Source: Polynucleobacter necessarius (GTDB lineage Bacteria > Pseudomonadota > Gammaproteobacteria > Burkholderiales > Burkholderiaceae). Taken from it: a stretch of DNA of 64,000 bases. Positions 20,543 through 30,509 of this stretch are shown here, piece after piece; position 1 is the stretch's first letter, and the number at the start of each line of letters is the position of its first letter. The notes beneath the pieces are model-generated. The model saw only the letters and a list, made by a program, of their open reading frames with translations. It was not told where the DNA came from and searched no databases. Position numbers and translations under genes: made by a program. The DNA is taken from the NCBI RefSeq assembly GCF_900095185.1, contig NZ_LT606948.1, positions 1,227,915 to 1,291,914 on the forward strand, read 5' to 3'.

Positions 20543-21072
20543 ATGGAGATTAATCTTTATTCTGAGTGTAATTAGTTCGCAAGTATGCGCTCAGGATAGT
20601 GACAACCCTTTCAATGTTCAGGGAAATATCAAGCGTGCCAGTGGCCGCTTGCATATTAATACTAATTACACCGTTCCCATTCAGCCCTGTAATGCATATG
20701 CTTTTTTAATTGACTATGAAGCTTCTCAAAATATTGCAGGAGTAGTCGATGTCAAAATTCTTTCTCGATCTGCTAATAAAGTAAGCATAAGCAGAGTTCT
20801 AGAGGAAGAAATCCTCTTTTTTCATGTTGAGCTCAAAACCGTAGTGGAATACACCGAAGTGCCATATAACCTTCTGAGCTTTGAGCAAGTCGGTGGCGAT
20901 GCAAAGTACTTATAAGGGTACTTGGAAAGATGATGCTGCGGTAGGCCTTGATTCGGTAGTGCCAATGGCGGTCATCGCGTATTTTATGAAAAACAATTTC
21001 AATGACCGGCTCGAGTCGATGGCCCAAAAAGCAGTGCAATATAAACCCCTAACAGTATTGGCCTGTAAGTAA
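20543..21072 (+). pseudogene. secreted SRPBCC (START-like) domain protein, decayed
   Basis: An exported SRPBCC-fold protein can be pieced together. After ATG at 20543, skipping one G gives a signal peptide (LIFILSVISSQVCAQ), followed in frame by NPFNVQGNIKRASGRLHINT and VPIQPCNAYAFLIDYEA. The frame ends at 20913, while the family C-terminus (QSTYKGTWK; SVVPMAVIAYFMKNNFNDRL) continues in a different frame to TAA at 21070. Part of the strand before SVVPMA also looks shortened. Lesions near the start and near 20905 exclude normal expression. The ligand is unknown. Confidence 0.65.
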
Positions 21073-21162
21073 GTATCTCAGTCGGTATATTGGCAACAAG
21101 TCGCTATACACAAAAATAAAGTCTTGGTGTATTGTTAATTTCATTCGCCTTGAGGAGTTCGC

Positions 21163-22129
21163 ACGAAAACCATTCTCACAATCGTTTTAGTTTCCATTTT
21201 TTCAGTGACTTTTGCTCAGCAAAAATCTCCGATCATCCAAACAGAGCAGGTGCAACAAGCCATCGCTTGTGGTGTCATTGTTTGTTTGGGATGTGCGCGA
21301 TACCAAAAGTTATTTAGATGGCCACATATCGGGAGCCATCAATATTGGCGGCGTGCTGCGTGACCCGAATAAGGAAGACTATATTTCTACAGATTAAATT
21401 CAGAAGATCTTTCATGCTGCTCGTTTGGATGTCAATCAAGATATTGTGGTCTATGGCGCACGTGGCAATCCTTATACCTATTTTGGGCTGTACACCATCA
21501 ATTATTTTGCTGGAAAAAATGCGCAGATTTACCATGATGGTATTGATGGCTCGAAACAGGCGGGCCTGCCGATTCAAAAAGAGCGCCAAACTTTGCCCCC
21601 CGTTTCTGTGACGCTGGTTCCTCAATCGCAATGAGTGGTGAGTAATGAGGAGATGCTAAAGCTCGTTTAATCAAAGTCGGTACAAATAATTGATGTCCGC
21701 ACTTCTGATGAATATTCGGGCAAGGATGTCCGTACGCTTCGCGGTGGCCATATTCCCTATGAGGGTAATTGGCAAGATCTAGCCACTGCAATCAAATTAG
21801 GCAAGAAACAAGTGGCTGATAACCCAAGTATGTCTCTTAAAAATCAAACGGATCTCAAGCAACTATATGCCAAGCTCGATCCCGAGAAAGAGACTGTGGC
21901 CTATTGTCAAAGCGGTATGCGAGCCTCAGAGACTGCTACAGTTCTCAAGATATTAGGTTTGAAGAAGGTCAAAGTATATGACTCGTCATGGCTGGGCTGG
22001 GGCAACAATCTTAAAGCGCCAGTAGCAGATGAGACCTTCTTGAATGTGGGTGCGCTGAATGCCAAGATGACGGCCATGCAAAATAACATCAATCAACTTG
22101 AAGAGGCTCTAAAACATAAAAGTAACTGA
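21163..22129 (+). pseudogene. periplasmic tandem rhodanese-like sulfurtransferase, decayed
   Basis: Two rhodanese domains are recognisable. The first has WDVRDTKSYLDGHISGAINI; the second has IIDVRTSDEYSGKD and the active-site loop CQSGMRASETA. A signal peptide (TILTIVLVSIFSVTFAQ) precedes them. The likely start codon at 21163 is ACG, with a GAGGAG ribosome site upstream, suggesting a mutated ATG. Frameshifts occur near 21270 and after codons at 21395, further stops lie near 21632-21670, and the second domain is open only from about 21690 to 22129. Such proteins transfer sulfur or act on thiols in the periplasm. Confidence 0.78.
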
Positions 22130-22261
22130 TGAATTGGCTGTGTGAACCTCTGAAATTATTAGTTAATGCTTCTAGGTGACACAGCTAACTGACACAAATC
22201 GCTGTTTTAAGGATTTCACAAAATTTAATCCATTAACAAACAACAACTTGCAGAATAGGGT

Positions 22262-22359
22262 GGATGAGCCAAACCCCCGGCACTGGCAGAAATTGGGTTT
22301 GGCTGCTTCGTTCCCGACCTGACCAGGTTATCCAGCCCACCATGCGGGGAGGCCCATCC
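22262..22359 (-). ncRNA. ffs: 4.5S signal recognition particle RNA
   Basis: On the minus strand this about 98-nt segment contains the SRP core GGTCAGGTCGGGAACGAAGC followed by AGCC, close to the invariant loop of bacterial 4.5S RNA that binds Ffh. The ends pair (GGATGGGCC with GGCTCATCC), giving the expected long hairpin. A -10-like TAAAAT (22366-22371 on the plus strand as ATTTTA) lies about 6 bases before the 5' end. The gene is divergent from dnaX, with about 31 bp between them. Confidence 0.93.
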
Positions 22360-22390
22360 AATTCCATTTTAGCTTGTTAGAATGTAAGAC

Positions 22391-24019
22391 ATGACAGCAT
22401 TGGCATTAGCCCGTTCGTGGCGCCCCAAAAACTTCTCTGAGTTAGTAGGACAAGACCATGTGGTTAAGGCCTTAACCCATGCTTTGGATCAGGGTCGCCT
22501 ACACCATGCATGGCTCTTTACGGGAACCCGTGGAGTAGGCAAGACCACCATTGCGAGAATTATGGCTAAAGCCCTTAATTGCACTGGATCTGATGGTTCG
22601 GGCAAGATGACTTCAGAGCCTTGTGGCAAATGTCCAGTTTGTCTGGAAATCGATGCCGGTCGTTTTGTTGACTATATCGAGATGGATGCTGCTAGTAATC
22701 GTGGCGTTGATGATATTGCCGCACTATTAGAAAAGGCAGCTTACGCACCAAGTAATGGTCGTTATAAGGTTTACATGATTGACGAGGTACACATGCTCAC
22801 CAATCATGCTTTTAATGCTATGCTCAAAACATTAGAAGAGCCACCAGAGCACGTCAAATTTATTCTGGCGACAACCGATCCCCAAAAGATCCCCGTCACT
22901 ATTCTGTCGCGTTGCTTGCAGTTCAACCTCAAGCAGATGCCTGTACCCCTGATTGTTGAGCATCTAGAGAAAGTCCTTGCTTCTGAAAAGGTGGGCTACG
23001 AAGCCAATGCCTTGCGGGTTTTAGCAAAGGCAGCTCAAGGATCGATGCGCGACGCTTTATCGCTCACCGATCAAGCAATTGCCTATGCTGCTGGCAAAGT
23101 CAGCGAAGAATCGGTGCGTGGCATGCTTGGTACATTAGATGATGCCTACCTCATTCGTATTTTGGATTGCTTAATTGCTAAAGACGGTGCAAGTCTTTTA
23201 GCGGTGGCAAACGAAATGGGTGAGCGCAGCATGTCTTTCGCATTAGCGTTGCAAGATCTCTCTAGCCTCTTGCAAAAAATTGCAGCAGCACAAGTGGTCC
23301 CTCAATCAGTATTAGATGATTGGCCAGAAGCCGGTGAGATTCGTCGTCTTGCTACACAGCTGACGAAAGAAGAGGCGCAACTCTTCTACCAAATCACCAT
23401 TACTAGCCGTCCCGATTTATCGCTGGCACCAGATGAGCAAACTGGCTTTGCTATGACGCTCTTGCGGATGTTGGCGTTTCGTCCAGGTAACAGCAATAGC
23501 AGTGGAGGCGGTAGTGCTGCACCCTCCGCTCCACTCCTTAATGCTGCTCGTCCTGCAGCTTCAGCAGCCCCAAGAGCATCTGCTCCTGCAGCTAAATCAG
23601 TAGCTACTGCAGCAAATCCAGCTGGTAATTCTGCCGAGCGCCCAGACTGGCATGCCTTGATGCGTCAGTTACCCGTCAAAGGCTTGGTGCAGCAGTTAGC
23701 GTTTCAGACTGAGTTGCAAGATTGGAATGATGCCGCTACTGGCGTGCGCGCGACGATTGTCACGCCGATGCCGCAATTGCTTTCAGAGGCTTCAGTGGCT
23801 CGTTTAGCTGATGCATTGACTGCACACTTTGGTAAATCTGTGAAGCTCGTGATTGAAAAGGGTGAAGTGGAGGGTAAGACCATAGCAAAGGTTGATGCTC
23901 AAGTTCATCAAGAGAAGAAAATGAATGCGGAGCAATTGATTGCGGCTGATCCGTTTATTCAGCAACTGGAAAAAGAGTTTGGCGCTAAGGTGGTCGGTGG
24001 TTCGGTCAGGCCGCTGTAA
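22391..24019 (+). CDS. dnaX: DNA polymerase III subunits gamma/tau
   Basis: This is the clamp-loader ATPase of the replisome, 542 residues. Walker A GTRGVGKT is at 45-52, the zinc module has Cys64, Cys78, Cys81 and Cys84 (CGKCPVC), Walker B is VYMIDEVHML, and the SRC sensor is LSRCLQFNLK. A Ser/Ala/Pro-rich linker (about 370-412) precedes the C-terminal tau-like domain (about 415-542). No clear A-rich slippery signal for programmed gamma production was noticed. It is followed by ybaB and recR as in most proteobacteria. Confidence 0.97.
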   Translation: MTALALARSWRPKNFSELVGQDHVVKALTHALDQGRLHHAWLFTGTRGVGKTTIARIMAKALNCTGSDGSGKMTSEPCGKCPVCLEIDAGRFVDYIEMDAASNRGVDDIAALLEKAAYAPSNGRYKVYMIDEVHMLTNHAFNAMLKTLEEPPEHVKFILATTDPQKIPVTILSRCLQFNLKQMPVPLIVEHLEKVLASEKVGYEANALRVLAKAAQGSMRDALSLTDQAIAYAAGKVSEESVRGMLGTLDDAYLIRILDCLIAKDGASLLAVANEMGERSMSFALALQDLSSLLQKIAAAQVVPQSVLDDWPEAGEIRRLATQLTKEEAQLFYQITITSRPDLSLAPDEQTGFAMTLLRMLAFRPGNSNSSGGGSAAPSAPLLNAARPAASAAPRASAPAAKSVATAANPAGNSAERPDWHALMRQLPVKGLVQQLAFQTELQDWNDAATGVRATIVTPMPQLLSEASVARLADALTAHFGKSVKLVIEKGEVEGKTIAKVDAQVHQEKKMNAEQLIAADPFIQQLEKEFGAKVVGGSVRPL

Positions 24020-24114
24020 TCAAGCTAGATTGATGCAGCCAACCTGATAAAGCAAGATTAATAGAGCACATTCATTGACATTTATTAATTTATAAGCACT
24101 AAGGAAATCAAGCG

Positions 24115-24438
24115 ATGATGAAAGGTGGACTTGCTGGCCTCATGAAACAGGCTCAGCAGATGCAAGAGAAGATGAAGTTAGCGCAAGAGCAGTTGACTGC
24201 GCTTGAAGTGACTGGTCAAGCTGCTGGTGGCTTAGTCAAAGTGACCATCTCAGGTAAGTTTGAACTCAAACGGGTGCAGATTGACCCAGGTGCTATGGAT
24301 GATCGTGAGATGTTGGAAGATCTGATCGGGATAGCTTATACAGAAGCATTCAAACAAGTAGAAGCAGCGAGTGCCCAGCTGATGTCTGGTGCAACAGCGG
24401 GTATGCCAATGCCCTCTGGCTTTAAGCTGCCTTTCTAA
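24115..24438 (+). CDS. ybaB: YbaB/EbfC nucleoid-associated protein
   Basis: This 107-residue protein has the family start MKGGLAGLMKQAQQMQEKM (a helical arm rich in Met/Gln/Lys), VKVTISGKFELKRVQIDP, and a glycine/methionine-rich tail. It binds DNA as a dimer and is usually encoded between dnaX and recR, as here. A tandem ATG-ATG start follows AAGGAAA. The frame is intact and 22 bases separate it from recR. Confidence 0.95.
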   Translation: MMKGGLAGLMKQAQQMQEKMKLAQEQLTALEVTGQAAGGLVKVTISGKFELKRVQIDPGAMDDREMLEDLIGIAYTEAFKQVEAASAQLMSGATAGMPMPSGFKLPF

Positions 24439-24460
24439 ATTTATCTAAGTTAGTTATCCG

Positions 24461-25075
24461 ATGGCACGTCATGAAGCACCTCAAGATGCCCTTGGCCGTT
24501 TGATCGAGGCATTGCGAGTATTGCCTGGAGTAGGCCCCAGGTCTGCTCAGCGCATGGCGTTTTATTTATTGCAGCATGATCGCAATGGAGCTGCCGAACT
24601 TGCTCAATCACTAGGCGAAGCAGTAGAAACGGTTGGTCACTGTGCGCGTTGCAATACTTTCTCGAAAACACAGATCTGTAGCACCTGCTCTGATGAGCAT
24701 CGTGACCCATCTTTGCTGTGTATTGTAGAAACCCCTGCTGATCAAGTGATGGTGGAGCAGACCCTGAGCTTCAGAGGCAATTACTTTGTCCTCATGGGAC
24801 GCCTTTCACCACTTGATGGCATGGGTCCAAATGAAGTCGGCTTTGATCGTTTGCTCATTCGTATTGAAACCCCAGATACTGGTGTACCAATTCGGGAAGT
24901 AGTACTTGCAACCAATTTCACTAGTGAAGGTGAGGCTACTGCTCACTACATAGGTGAAGTCCTCAAAGCCAAAGGTATCAAGGTCACCCGCATTGCTCAC
25001 GGTATTCCCGTGGGTGGTGAGCTAGAGTATGTCGATGCGGGTACATTGGCTCGCGCCTTAATGGATCGCCGTTAA
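24461..25075 (+). CDS. recR: recombination mediator RecR
   Basis: RecR (204 residues) acts with RecO/RecF to load RecA on gapped DNA. The helix-hairpin-helix segment [17 protein letters not shown] is followed by the C4 zinc finger (Cys61, Cys64, Cys73, Cys76; [16 protein letters not shown]), a Toprim domain starting at [16 protein letters not shown], and the C-terminal Walker-like [18 protein letters not shown]. All expected parts are present. It ends the dnaX-ybaB-recR operon. Confidence 0.97.
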   Translation: MARHEAPQDALGRLIEALRVLPGVGPRSAQRMAFYLLQHDRNGAAELAQSLGEAVETVGHCARCNTFSKTQICSTCSDEHRDPSLLCIVETPADQVMVEQTLSFRGNYFVLMGRLSPLDGMGPNEVGFDRLLIRIETPDTGVPIREVVLATNFTSEGEATAHYIGEVLKAKGIKVTRIAHGIPVGGELEYVDAGTLARALMDRR

Positions 25076-25305
25076 TCTTTCTGACTTTCCTCTGAGTTGT
25101 TTTCAGGGTATACGCATAGCCTTATCTGGCAGTGATTTTTCTTGCCCCTGTCATCTAGACGACATAAAGACTAGATAAATTACTCTTTATTGGGGATAAT
25201 TTTGTCTGCGCCACCCTTGGGCTTCAATCCCAAGCTGTGTTTGCTTAGTTTTCTTCATCGGCATGTTGTCAATGCATCATGCTGACAACCTCATTAGAAA
25301 TTGAG

Positions 25306-26265
25306 AATGACCCGCAAGATTTATTTACTCCTCCTGCTTGGTATTCTTTGCACATTCTTTGGTACTTCTGCCTGTGCGCAGAGGGCAGGATCCGGCGCGG
25401 ATCAAATTGCCAGTCAATATTCACGGCCAAATTACCTATATTCATCAGCGATACAACAATTTCACCTCTAGCTATTCTGGTGAAAATAGTTTGTCTGCTT
25501 TGAAGTCCATGAGTTATGCCTGGTCAGGCACTTTGTTCTTTGGTGCACGCTTAGCGCCGCATACTGATATTTCTTTCAATCCTGAAGTAGTATCTGGCGT
25601 TCCGTTTTCTGATCTTGTCGGCCTTGGTGGATTTACTAACGGTGAGGCCACTAAAGCTGCGGGACTCAACGCAAAGTTCTATTCTGTAAGAGCATTTTTG
25701 CGCCAAACTTTTAATCAGGAAGGCGATAAAGTTGTTATTGAAAACGACGCCAATCAAATTACCCAAACGGTGCGCAGTAATCGCGTCGTCATTACTGCTG
25801 GACAGTTTTCTACATTGGATATAATTGAAGTAGAGCGTCAGCATCAGATTGCCGATTTGCCTGGCAAGGTGAGTGTGCTCGCTTATCATAAGCGGATGAG
25901 CTTGTACAGAGACGATGTCTTTTACTGAGGCAGATAATTCTATCTCAGAAGGTATGGGCATGAATGGCACAAGCTGGAGTTGTCCAAATGACACGCTTGG
26001 ACTTGCGATGATGCAAAACGGCTTATCGAGTTATCGCAGAAATTATTTGCAAGCAGGTGGTGTGTCTTACTTTATTGGTGACTATGCAGGTCCTCACCAA
26101 ACCATTTCGTATCGCCCTGAGCGTATTGGTGAGATCCAATACAACGCCCTGATTGTCAAGAATGTACTGGCTGGCTTGAATTTTCAGCACATTAATAATC
26201 CTGCTTACAACTCTGCCCGTGGCCCTGTAAATATCGTTTCATTTAGGGTGCATGCTGAGTTTTAA
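25306..26265 (+). pseudogene. OprB-family carbohydrate porin, frameshifted and internally deleted
   Basis: A signal peptide from ATG 25306 (IYLLLLLGILCTFFGTSACA) runs out of frame after about 30 codons. The neighbouring frame then gives hallmark carbohydrate-porin text: NIHGQITYIHQRYNNF, SYSGENSLSALKSM, PEVVSGVPFSDLVGLGGFTN and ITAGQFSTLDI. The segment that should follow (about 150 residues of barrel) is missing; the sequence jumps at about 25830 to near the C-terminus (LADLPGKVSV ... YLQAGGVSYFIGDY ... NPAYNSARGPVNIVSFRVHA), with another frame change near 25915. The ending resembles an outer-membrane barrel with a final aromatic residue. Sugar uptake through this porin is lost. Confidence 0.82.
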
Positions 26266-26501
26266 CGGCTTTACTGAAGTCAGTCCTACTTAAAATCTTT
26301 ATAATCAATGACTTAGATAATCCAAATGCTCAGGTCTTTCATTTTTGTCCCCTATAATCTGTAAAATCACCAGAAGTGGGCATGGATTTGATTTAAATCT
26401 GTAGCTGGGGCTATAAAAAACAGCTTTTTAGATTTTGGGGTGATCGCATTTGTTAATTCTTGGCGAAGATAAATCGGGTGTAGCAAAACTATTGATGAGT
26501 A
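26266..26501. other. gene-free stretch between porin and TolC-like remnants
   Basis: I see no open gene, RNA or repeat here. The last 60 bases may hold the worn 5' end of the TolC-like gene, because the recognisable protein begins after its expected signal peptide. Confidence 0.4.
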
Positions 26502-27439
26502 TTGCTCCGTTATGAACTCAAGATGAATAATCCGCAGCTCTCTTCACTGCGTGAGTCCTACTTATCTGCCAAGACAATAGTGCCGCAAATTAATGCACCG
26601 GCTAATCCACAAGTTGGATTAGCGTGGTCTGGTATGCTAGTGCACTGGCCATTTGCTTTGGGTGGTGCTAACGCGCCGTCTCAGCAATATTCTGGTGGTA
26701 TTTGTAGTAATAACTCGATTTCAGTAGCGCAACCTTTTCAGTTTCCAGGTACGAAAAGTCTGGTAGTCGATATTGCGGATACCAATGCCGAGGCCTTATT
26801 GTCTCGTGAAAAATTAGTATTGCGCGGTGATGTACGTCGTGCCATGACGGCTGTTCCTACATTCATCGAGCTAGAGGAGTACGCTGAAAATAGTTATCCC
26901 TCTTTGAAAAGCTCTGCCTTGCAACTCGATGCTGCAGGCAAAGGGGTTGATCTAGCGAAGAAAGCCTACTTACCAGATTTCCAAGTCATTGGATCTTCCT
27001 ACACACTACGGGGCCCATTCTCTGCTAACAACGGTGCACTCTTTTATCAATTTGAGTTAGACCTCATTATTCCTTTGTATTTTTTCGCTAAGGAAAAATA
27101 TGGGGTAGAGCAGGCGCAACGTAACCAAGCCGCAGCAGAGGTGGGATATATTTCTATATCGTCAACAAATCGTATTGGCTGTCAATACTGCCTATGCAAC
27201 TTATGAGCAGGCTATACGGCTCAGGCCCAGTTTTTAAAAGATCGCCAAGTGCCCCACAAGCCGATGCAGCGTATAAGATAGGCTTGACACAGTATTCAAA
27301 TAATGGCCAGGGCTTTAATGACTTATTGACTGCGCAAACACAATTGCGTAACTTGGAAGTTGCTTTGGCTCAGGCAGAGAGCAAGTTATTACAGGCACAA
27401 GCCGTATTGCTCGTATCCGCTGGTAAAGAGCCTTTTTAA
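26502..27439 (+). pseudogene. TolC/CzcC-type outer-membrane efflux protein, decayed
   Basis: The remnant belongs to the outer-membrane factor of heavy-metal RND systems (CzcC/CusC type): NNPQLSSLRESYLSAKT, GLAWSGM, SVAQPFQFPGTKSLVV, ADTNAEALLSREKLVLRGDV, DAAGKGVDLAKKAYLPDFQV and, at the end, DLLTAQTQLRNLEVALAQAE. The signal peptide and first helix are absent. The frame breaks near 27160 and again near 27230, because the middle helices are split over frames. It is directly followed by the adaptor gene remnant, the usual order for such operons. Confidence 0.8.
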
Positions 27440-27442
27440 GGA

Positions 27443-28229
27443 GTGGTTTTGAAAGACAAATTGCATTCGTTTCTAAAGCGTGTTTCAGAAAAGACGCAGC
27501 CAATTTTGGACAAGGGCGCCCATCATGGTGCGCAACATGCTAAAGCAGCAGCTGCTGGCCTAGCAGGGTTGTATTGGAATCTCTCTCCACAAAACCGCTA
27601 TCGCATTCGTCTAGCTGTTTTTGCGTTTGCTTTTGCTATTTTGTCTTTGGGTATTGTTGTAGGGTGCGTGACCAATGTCAATCGTGCAGTCAAGATTGAG
27701 GCATCCGACAAAGCGCTCAAAGTTGAAAGTAGCGGTATCTTGGAGTTAAATCTACCTGGGGTGACGCTCAATCCTGCGATTTATGTATTTCAGTCGGCTG
27801 AAAAAGTACAAGTGCCAGTTAATATCAAAGTACCTGGTCGTTTGGCATTTAATGCAGAAAAATCTAAAGTGTGATCAGTGCGCGCCCGGCCGAGTAGCAC
27901 GAATCTATGCATTTGACGGCGCGCAGGTAGAAATTGGTTCGCCCATCGTTGAGATGGGCAGTCCTGAATTTTTGTCTGCGCAGCAAGAATATTTGCTGTC
28001 TTCTAAAGCAGCTAAGGTTCTTGAGTCCAATAAATCGATGGGGGATTTATTGGGTGATGCTCGCATTCCTCAGCAAGTTGCGGTAAATCGGATGCGTAAC
28101 CTCGGTGCTGGTGATATTAAGAATATAGAGATTACCGACAAGACCGCTAGCAATTTAATTATGCGCTCCCCTTTGAGGGGCGTGGTTGTTAAGCGGGGTA
28201 TCGAGCCAGGTGCTGTGGTGAACGCATGA
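27443..28229 (+). pseudogene. RND efflux periplasmic adaptor (CzcB-type), frameshifted and truncated
   Basis: The N-terminus has a cytoplasmic helical tail and one membrane anchor (AVFAFAFAILSLGIVVGC), then the start of the adaptor domain (QVPVNIKVPGRLAFNAEKS). A frameshift near 27870 follows. The biotinyl-lipoyl/hairpin text continues in the next frame: GRVARIYAFDGAQVEIGSPI, SAQQEYLLSSKAAKVLE, SPLRGVVVKRGIEPGAVV. It stops at 28229, with the rest of the beta-barrel missing. No inner-membrane pump gene follows; surE begins 18 bases later. The whole metal-efflux operon is therefore a ruin. Confidence 0.8.
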
Positions 28230-28247
28230 TTAAGAAAGCATCAATAC

Positions 28248-29036
28248 ATGAGTGATCGTCAACTCCATATCTTGGTCTCCAATGATGATGGCTATTTAGC
28301 TCCTGGTCTTCTGGCATTAGTGAACGCGGTGCGTCCATTGGGTCGCATCACTGTAATAGCACCAGAGCAAAATCATAGTGGTGCTTCTAATTCGTTAACT
28401 CTCTCCAGGCCGCTCTCGATTCATCGGGTTGCTGATGGAGAGCGCGATGGTTTTTTCTTTATTAATGGCACGCCAACCGATTGTGTTCACGTAGCAATGA
28501 CGGGTTTCTTGGATGAGAAGCCTGATCTCGTGATCTCTGGAATGAATCAGGGTGAGAACATGGGTGAGGATACTCTGTACTCGGGTACAGTGGCTGCTGC
28601 GGTTGAGGGGGTAATGTTTGGCGTGCCAGGTATCGCATTCTCGCAAATTGATCGTGGTTGGAAGCGAATCGAAAATGCAGCCAAAGCCGCCCATGATGTA
28701 GTGGCGCAAATGTTGGTTTCCGCTTTAGTTCGTGGCGATGGAACTGCTACTCTACTCAACGTTAATATTCCGAATCGTCCTTATGCAGATCTGTATCGTT
28801 GGCGCGTGACTCGTCTGGGTAATCGCCATCATTCTCAACCTGTTGTTGAGCAAGATAGCCCACGTGGTGAGAAAATTTATTGGATTGGCGCAGCAGGCGA
28901 TGTGAAAGAGGGCTCTGAAGGTACTGACTTTCATGCGATTGCCGAAGGTTGTATTTCTATTACGCCAATGCAATTAGATTTAACACACCATGCGCGTTTA
29001 GCAGCAATGCGCGGTAATGGGTGGGACCGCGGTTGA
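28248..29036 (+). CDS. surE: 5'/3'-nucleotidase SurE
   Basis: SurE is a metal-dependent survival phosphatase acting on nucleoside monophosphates. The catalytic motif [13 protein letters not shown] (about residues 9-21, Asp13-Asp14) and the second site [14 protein letters not shown] ... [15 protein letters not shown] are intact. At 262 residues the length is normal. ATG is used, with the adaptor remnant just upstream. Its 3' end overlaps the start of the dead pcm gene by about 20 bases, the usual surE-pcm arrangement. Confidence 0.95.
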   Translation: MSDRQLHILVSNDDGYLAPGLLALVNAVRPLGRITVIAPEQNHSGASNSLTLSRPLSIHRVADGERDGFFFINGTPTDCVHVAMTGFLDEKPDLVISGMNQGENMGEDTLYSGTVAAAVEGVMFGVPGIAFSQIDRGWKRIENAAKAAHDVVAQMLVSALVRGDGTATLLNVNIPNRPYADLYRWRVTRLGNRHHSQPVVEQDSPRGEKIYWIGAAGDVKEGSEGTDFHAIAEGCISITPMQLDLTHHARLAAMRGNGWDRG

Positions 29037-29692
29037 GAAGCTACCGACAGAGCGCTTTGCTGCCTATCGAAAGGCTCTAGCTGCCAAGGTGCATGCTAGC
29101 CGGTGTCACGCATGGTAAAACTTTAGAGGCAATTGCGACTGTGCCGCGCCATGCTTTTATGGATGCGGGTTTGCATGTGCAAGCTTATGAAGATACAGCG
29201 CTTCCAATTGGTCATGAGCAGACGATTTCTAAGCCATCAGTGGTTGATCGTATGATTGAGTTGTTACATAAACCGAAACACAAGCTTGGCAAGGTATTAG
29301 AGATTGGCACTGGTTGTGGTTATCAAGCGGCAGTGCTTAGTTTGCTGGCAGACGAAGTGTATTCGATTGAGCGGATTCGTCCACTTCATAACATGGCTAG
29401 AGCAAAGCTTCGCCCCTTTCGGGTTAATAATCTGCGCTTGATTTATGGCGACAGGATTTTGGGCCTACCTCAAGCAGCGCCTTTTGATGACATTATTCTG
29501 GCCGCTGCCGGATTAGGTATTCCAGATGCTTTATTGGATCAGTTATCGATTGGCGGTCGTCTGGTCGCTCCAGTTGCTAAAAATGACAAAGAGTAGCAAT
29601 TGATGAGGGTCGAGAAGACGAGCTCCCAGCGCTATTAAAGGACCGTACTAGACGGGGTCTTTTTTGTCCCCTTACAATCAGGGGTAGTATGA
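29017..29692 (+). pseudogene. pcm: protein-L-isoaspartate O-methyltransferase, decayed
   Basis: This enzyme repairs isoaspartate in aged proteins using SAM. From ATG 29017 the start reads [14 protein letters not shown], then shifts frame near 29095. The main body follows: [32 protein letters not shown], and the SAM motif [19 protein letters not shown]. In that frame TAG at 29594-29596 and TAA further on interrupt the C-terminus, which still reads QLMRVEKTSS and LDGVFFVPLQSGVV before its normal TGA at 29690. One frameshift and two nonsense codons make it inactive, although it sits between intact surE and nlpD. Confidence 0.9.
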
Positions 29693-29729
29693 GATTTAAG
29701 ATGAATTCATTAATTCAGAACCCAAATTG

Positions 29730-30491
29730 ATGCCACGTACATTATTTACACCCTTCCTGATTGCAATACTGACTGCGTCTTTGACCTTGGTAGTGGGTTG
29801 TTCTACACCACGCACTAAACCAGCAAGTGTGACAGATCGCACTACTAGTAGCAGCGTTGAATCAACACCGCCTGGTTATTACCGAGTGAAAAAAGGTGAC
29901 ACATTAGCGCGTATTGCATTGGATAACGGTCAAGCACCACGTGATGTGATTCAGCGGAACAAAGCAGCTAACCCGAGTTTTAACCCAAATATTATTGAAG
30001 TAGGTGACTTAATCATTATTAGAGCGCCTAGTGGATCCAAGTCAGCGCGAGTTGCCGAGAAAAAACCAGCTGCGGATAAGACGGATGCAACCACTGCTGA
30101 GCTAGCAAAAAAGCCAGAAGTTGTCGCTGAACCAGGCATTCGTTTATCTTGGCCCGCTAATGGCAAGGCCATCGCTGAATTTAGTGAAACCAATAAAGGT
30201 ATTGATATTGGCGGTAAGGTTGGAGAGCCCATCCTGGCTGCCTCTGACGGTAAGGTTGTCTATGCTGGCAATAGCTTGCGTGGCTACGGTAATCTCGTGA
30301 TTGTGAAGCATGACCATACCTATCTCACGGCCTATGCTCACAATAGTAAGCTCTTAGTAAAAGAGGGTGATGCCGTGCGTAAAGGCCAACGGATTGCAGA
30401 AATGGGTGATACCGATGCTAATGCAATTAAGCTGCACTTCGAGCTTCGTGTAAACGGTAAGCCAGTCAATCCAACACCGTATTTGCAGTAG
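29730..30491 (+). CDS. nlpD: NlpD-type murein hydrolase activator (LysM + degenerate M23)
   Basis: From ATG 29730 the 253-residue lipoprotein has a signal peptide ending in VVGC, a LysM peptidoglycan-binding domain (YYRVKKGDTLARIALDNG, about 50-95), a Lys/Ala-rich linker, and a LytM/M23 domain (about 133-253). The catalytic zinc ligands look degenerate: GIDIGG lacks the first His and KLHFELR replaces HxHFE. This is typical of NlpD/EnvC-type activators that switch on cell-wall amidases at the septum rather than cutting themselves. The genetic context surE-pcm-nlpD supports the call. No rpoS follows. Confidence 0.9.
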   Translation: MPRTLFTPFLIAILTASLTLVVGCSTPRTKPASVTDRTTSSSVESTPPGYYRVKKGDTLARIALDNGQAPRDVIQRNKAANPSFNPNIIEVGDLIIIRAPSGSKSARVAEKKPAADKTDATTAELAKKPEVVAEPGIRLSWPANGKAIAEFSETNKGIDIGGKVGEPILAASDGKVVYAGNSLRGYGNLVIVKHDHTYLTAYAHNSKLLVKEGDAVRKGQRIAEMGDTDANAIKLHFELRVNGKPVNPTPYLQ

Positions 30492-30509
30492 TGTTGCAGT
30501 AAGTCAGTA

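Noticed and set aside
22391-24019. Programmed frameshift in dnaX producing gamma
   Set aside because: No A-AAA-AAG type slippery run with a following hairpin was noticed in the linker region, so only tau-length product is called.
29640-29680. GACGGGGTCTTTTTTGTCCC looks like a terminator downstream of pcm
   Set aside because: The same bases read in frame as the expected pcm C-terminus (LDGVFFVPL), so it is coding debris rather than a dedicated terminator.
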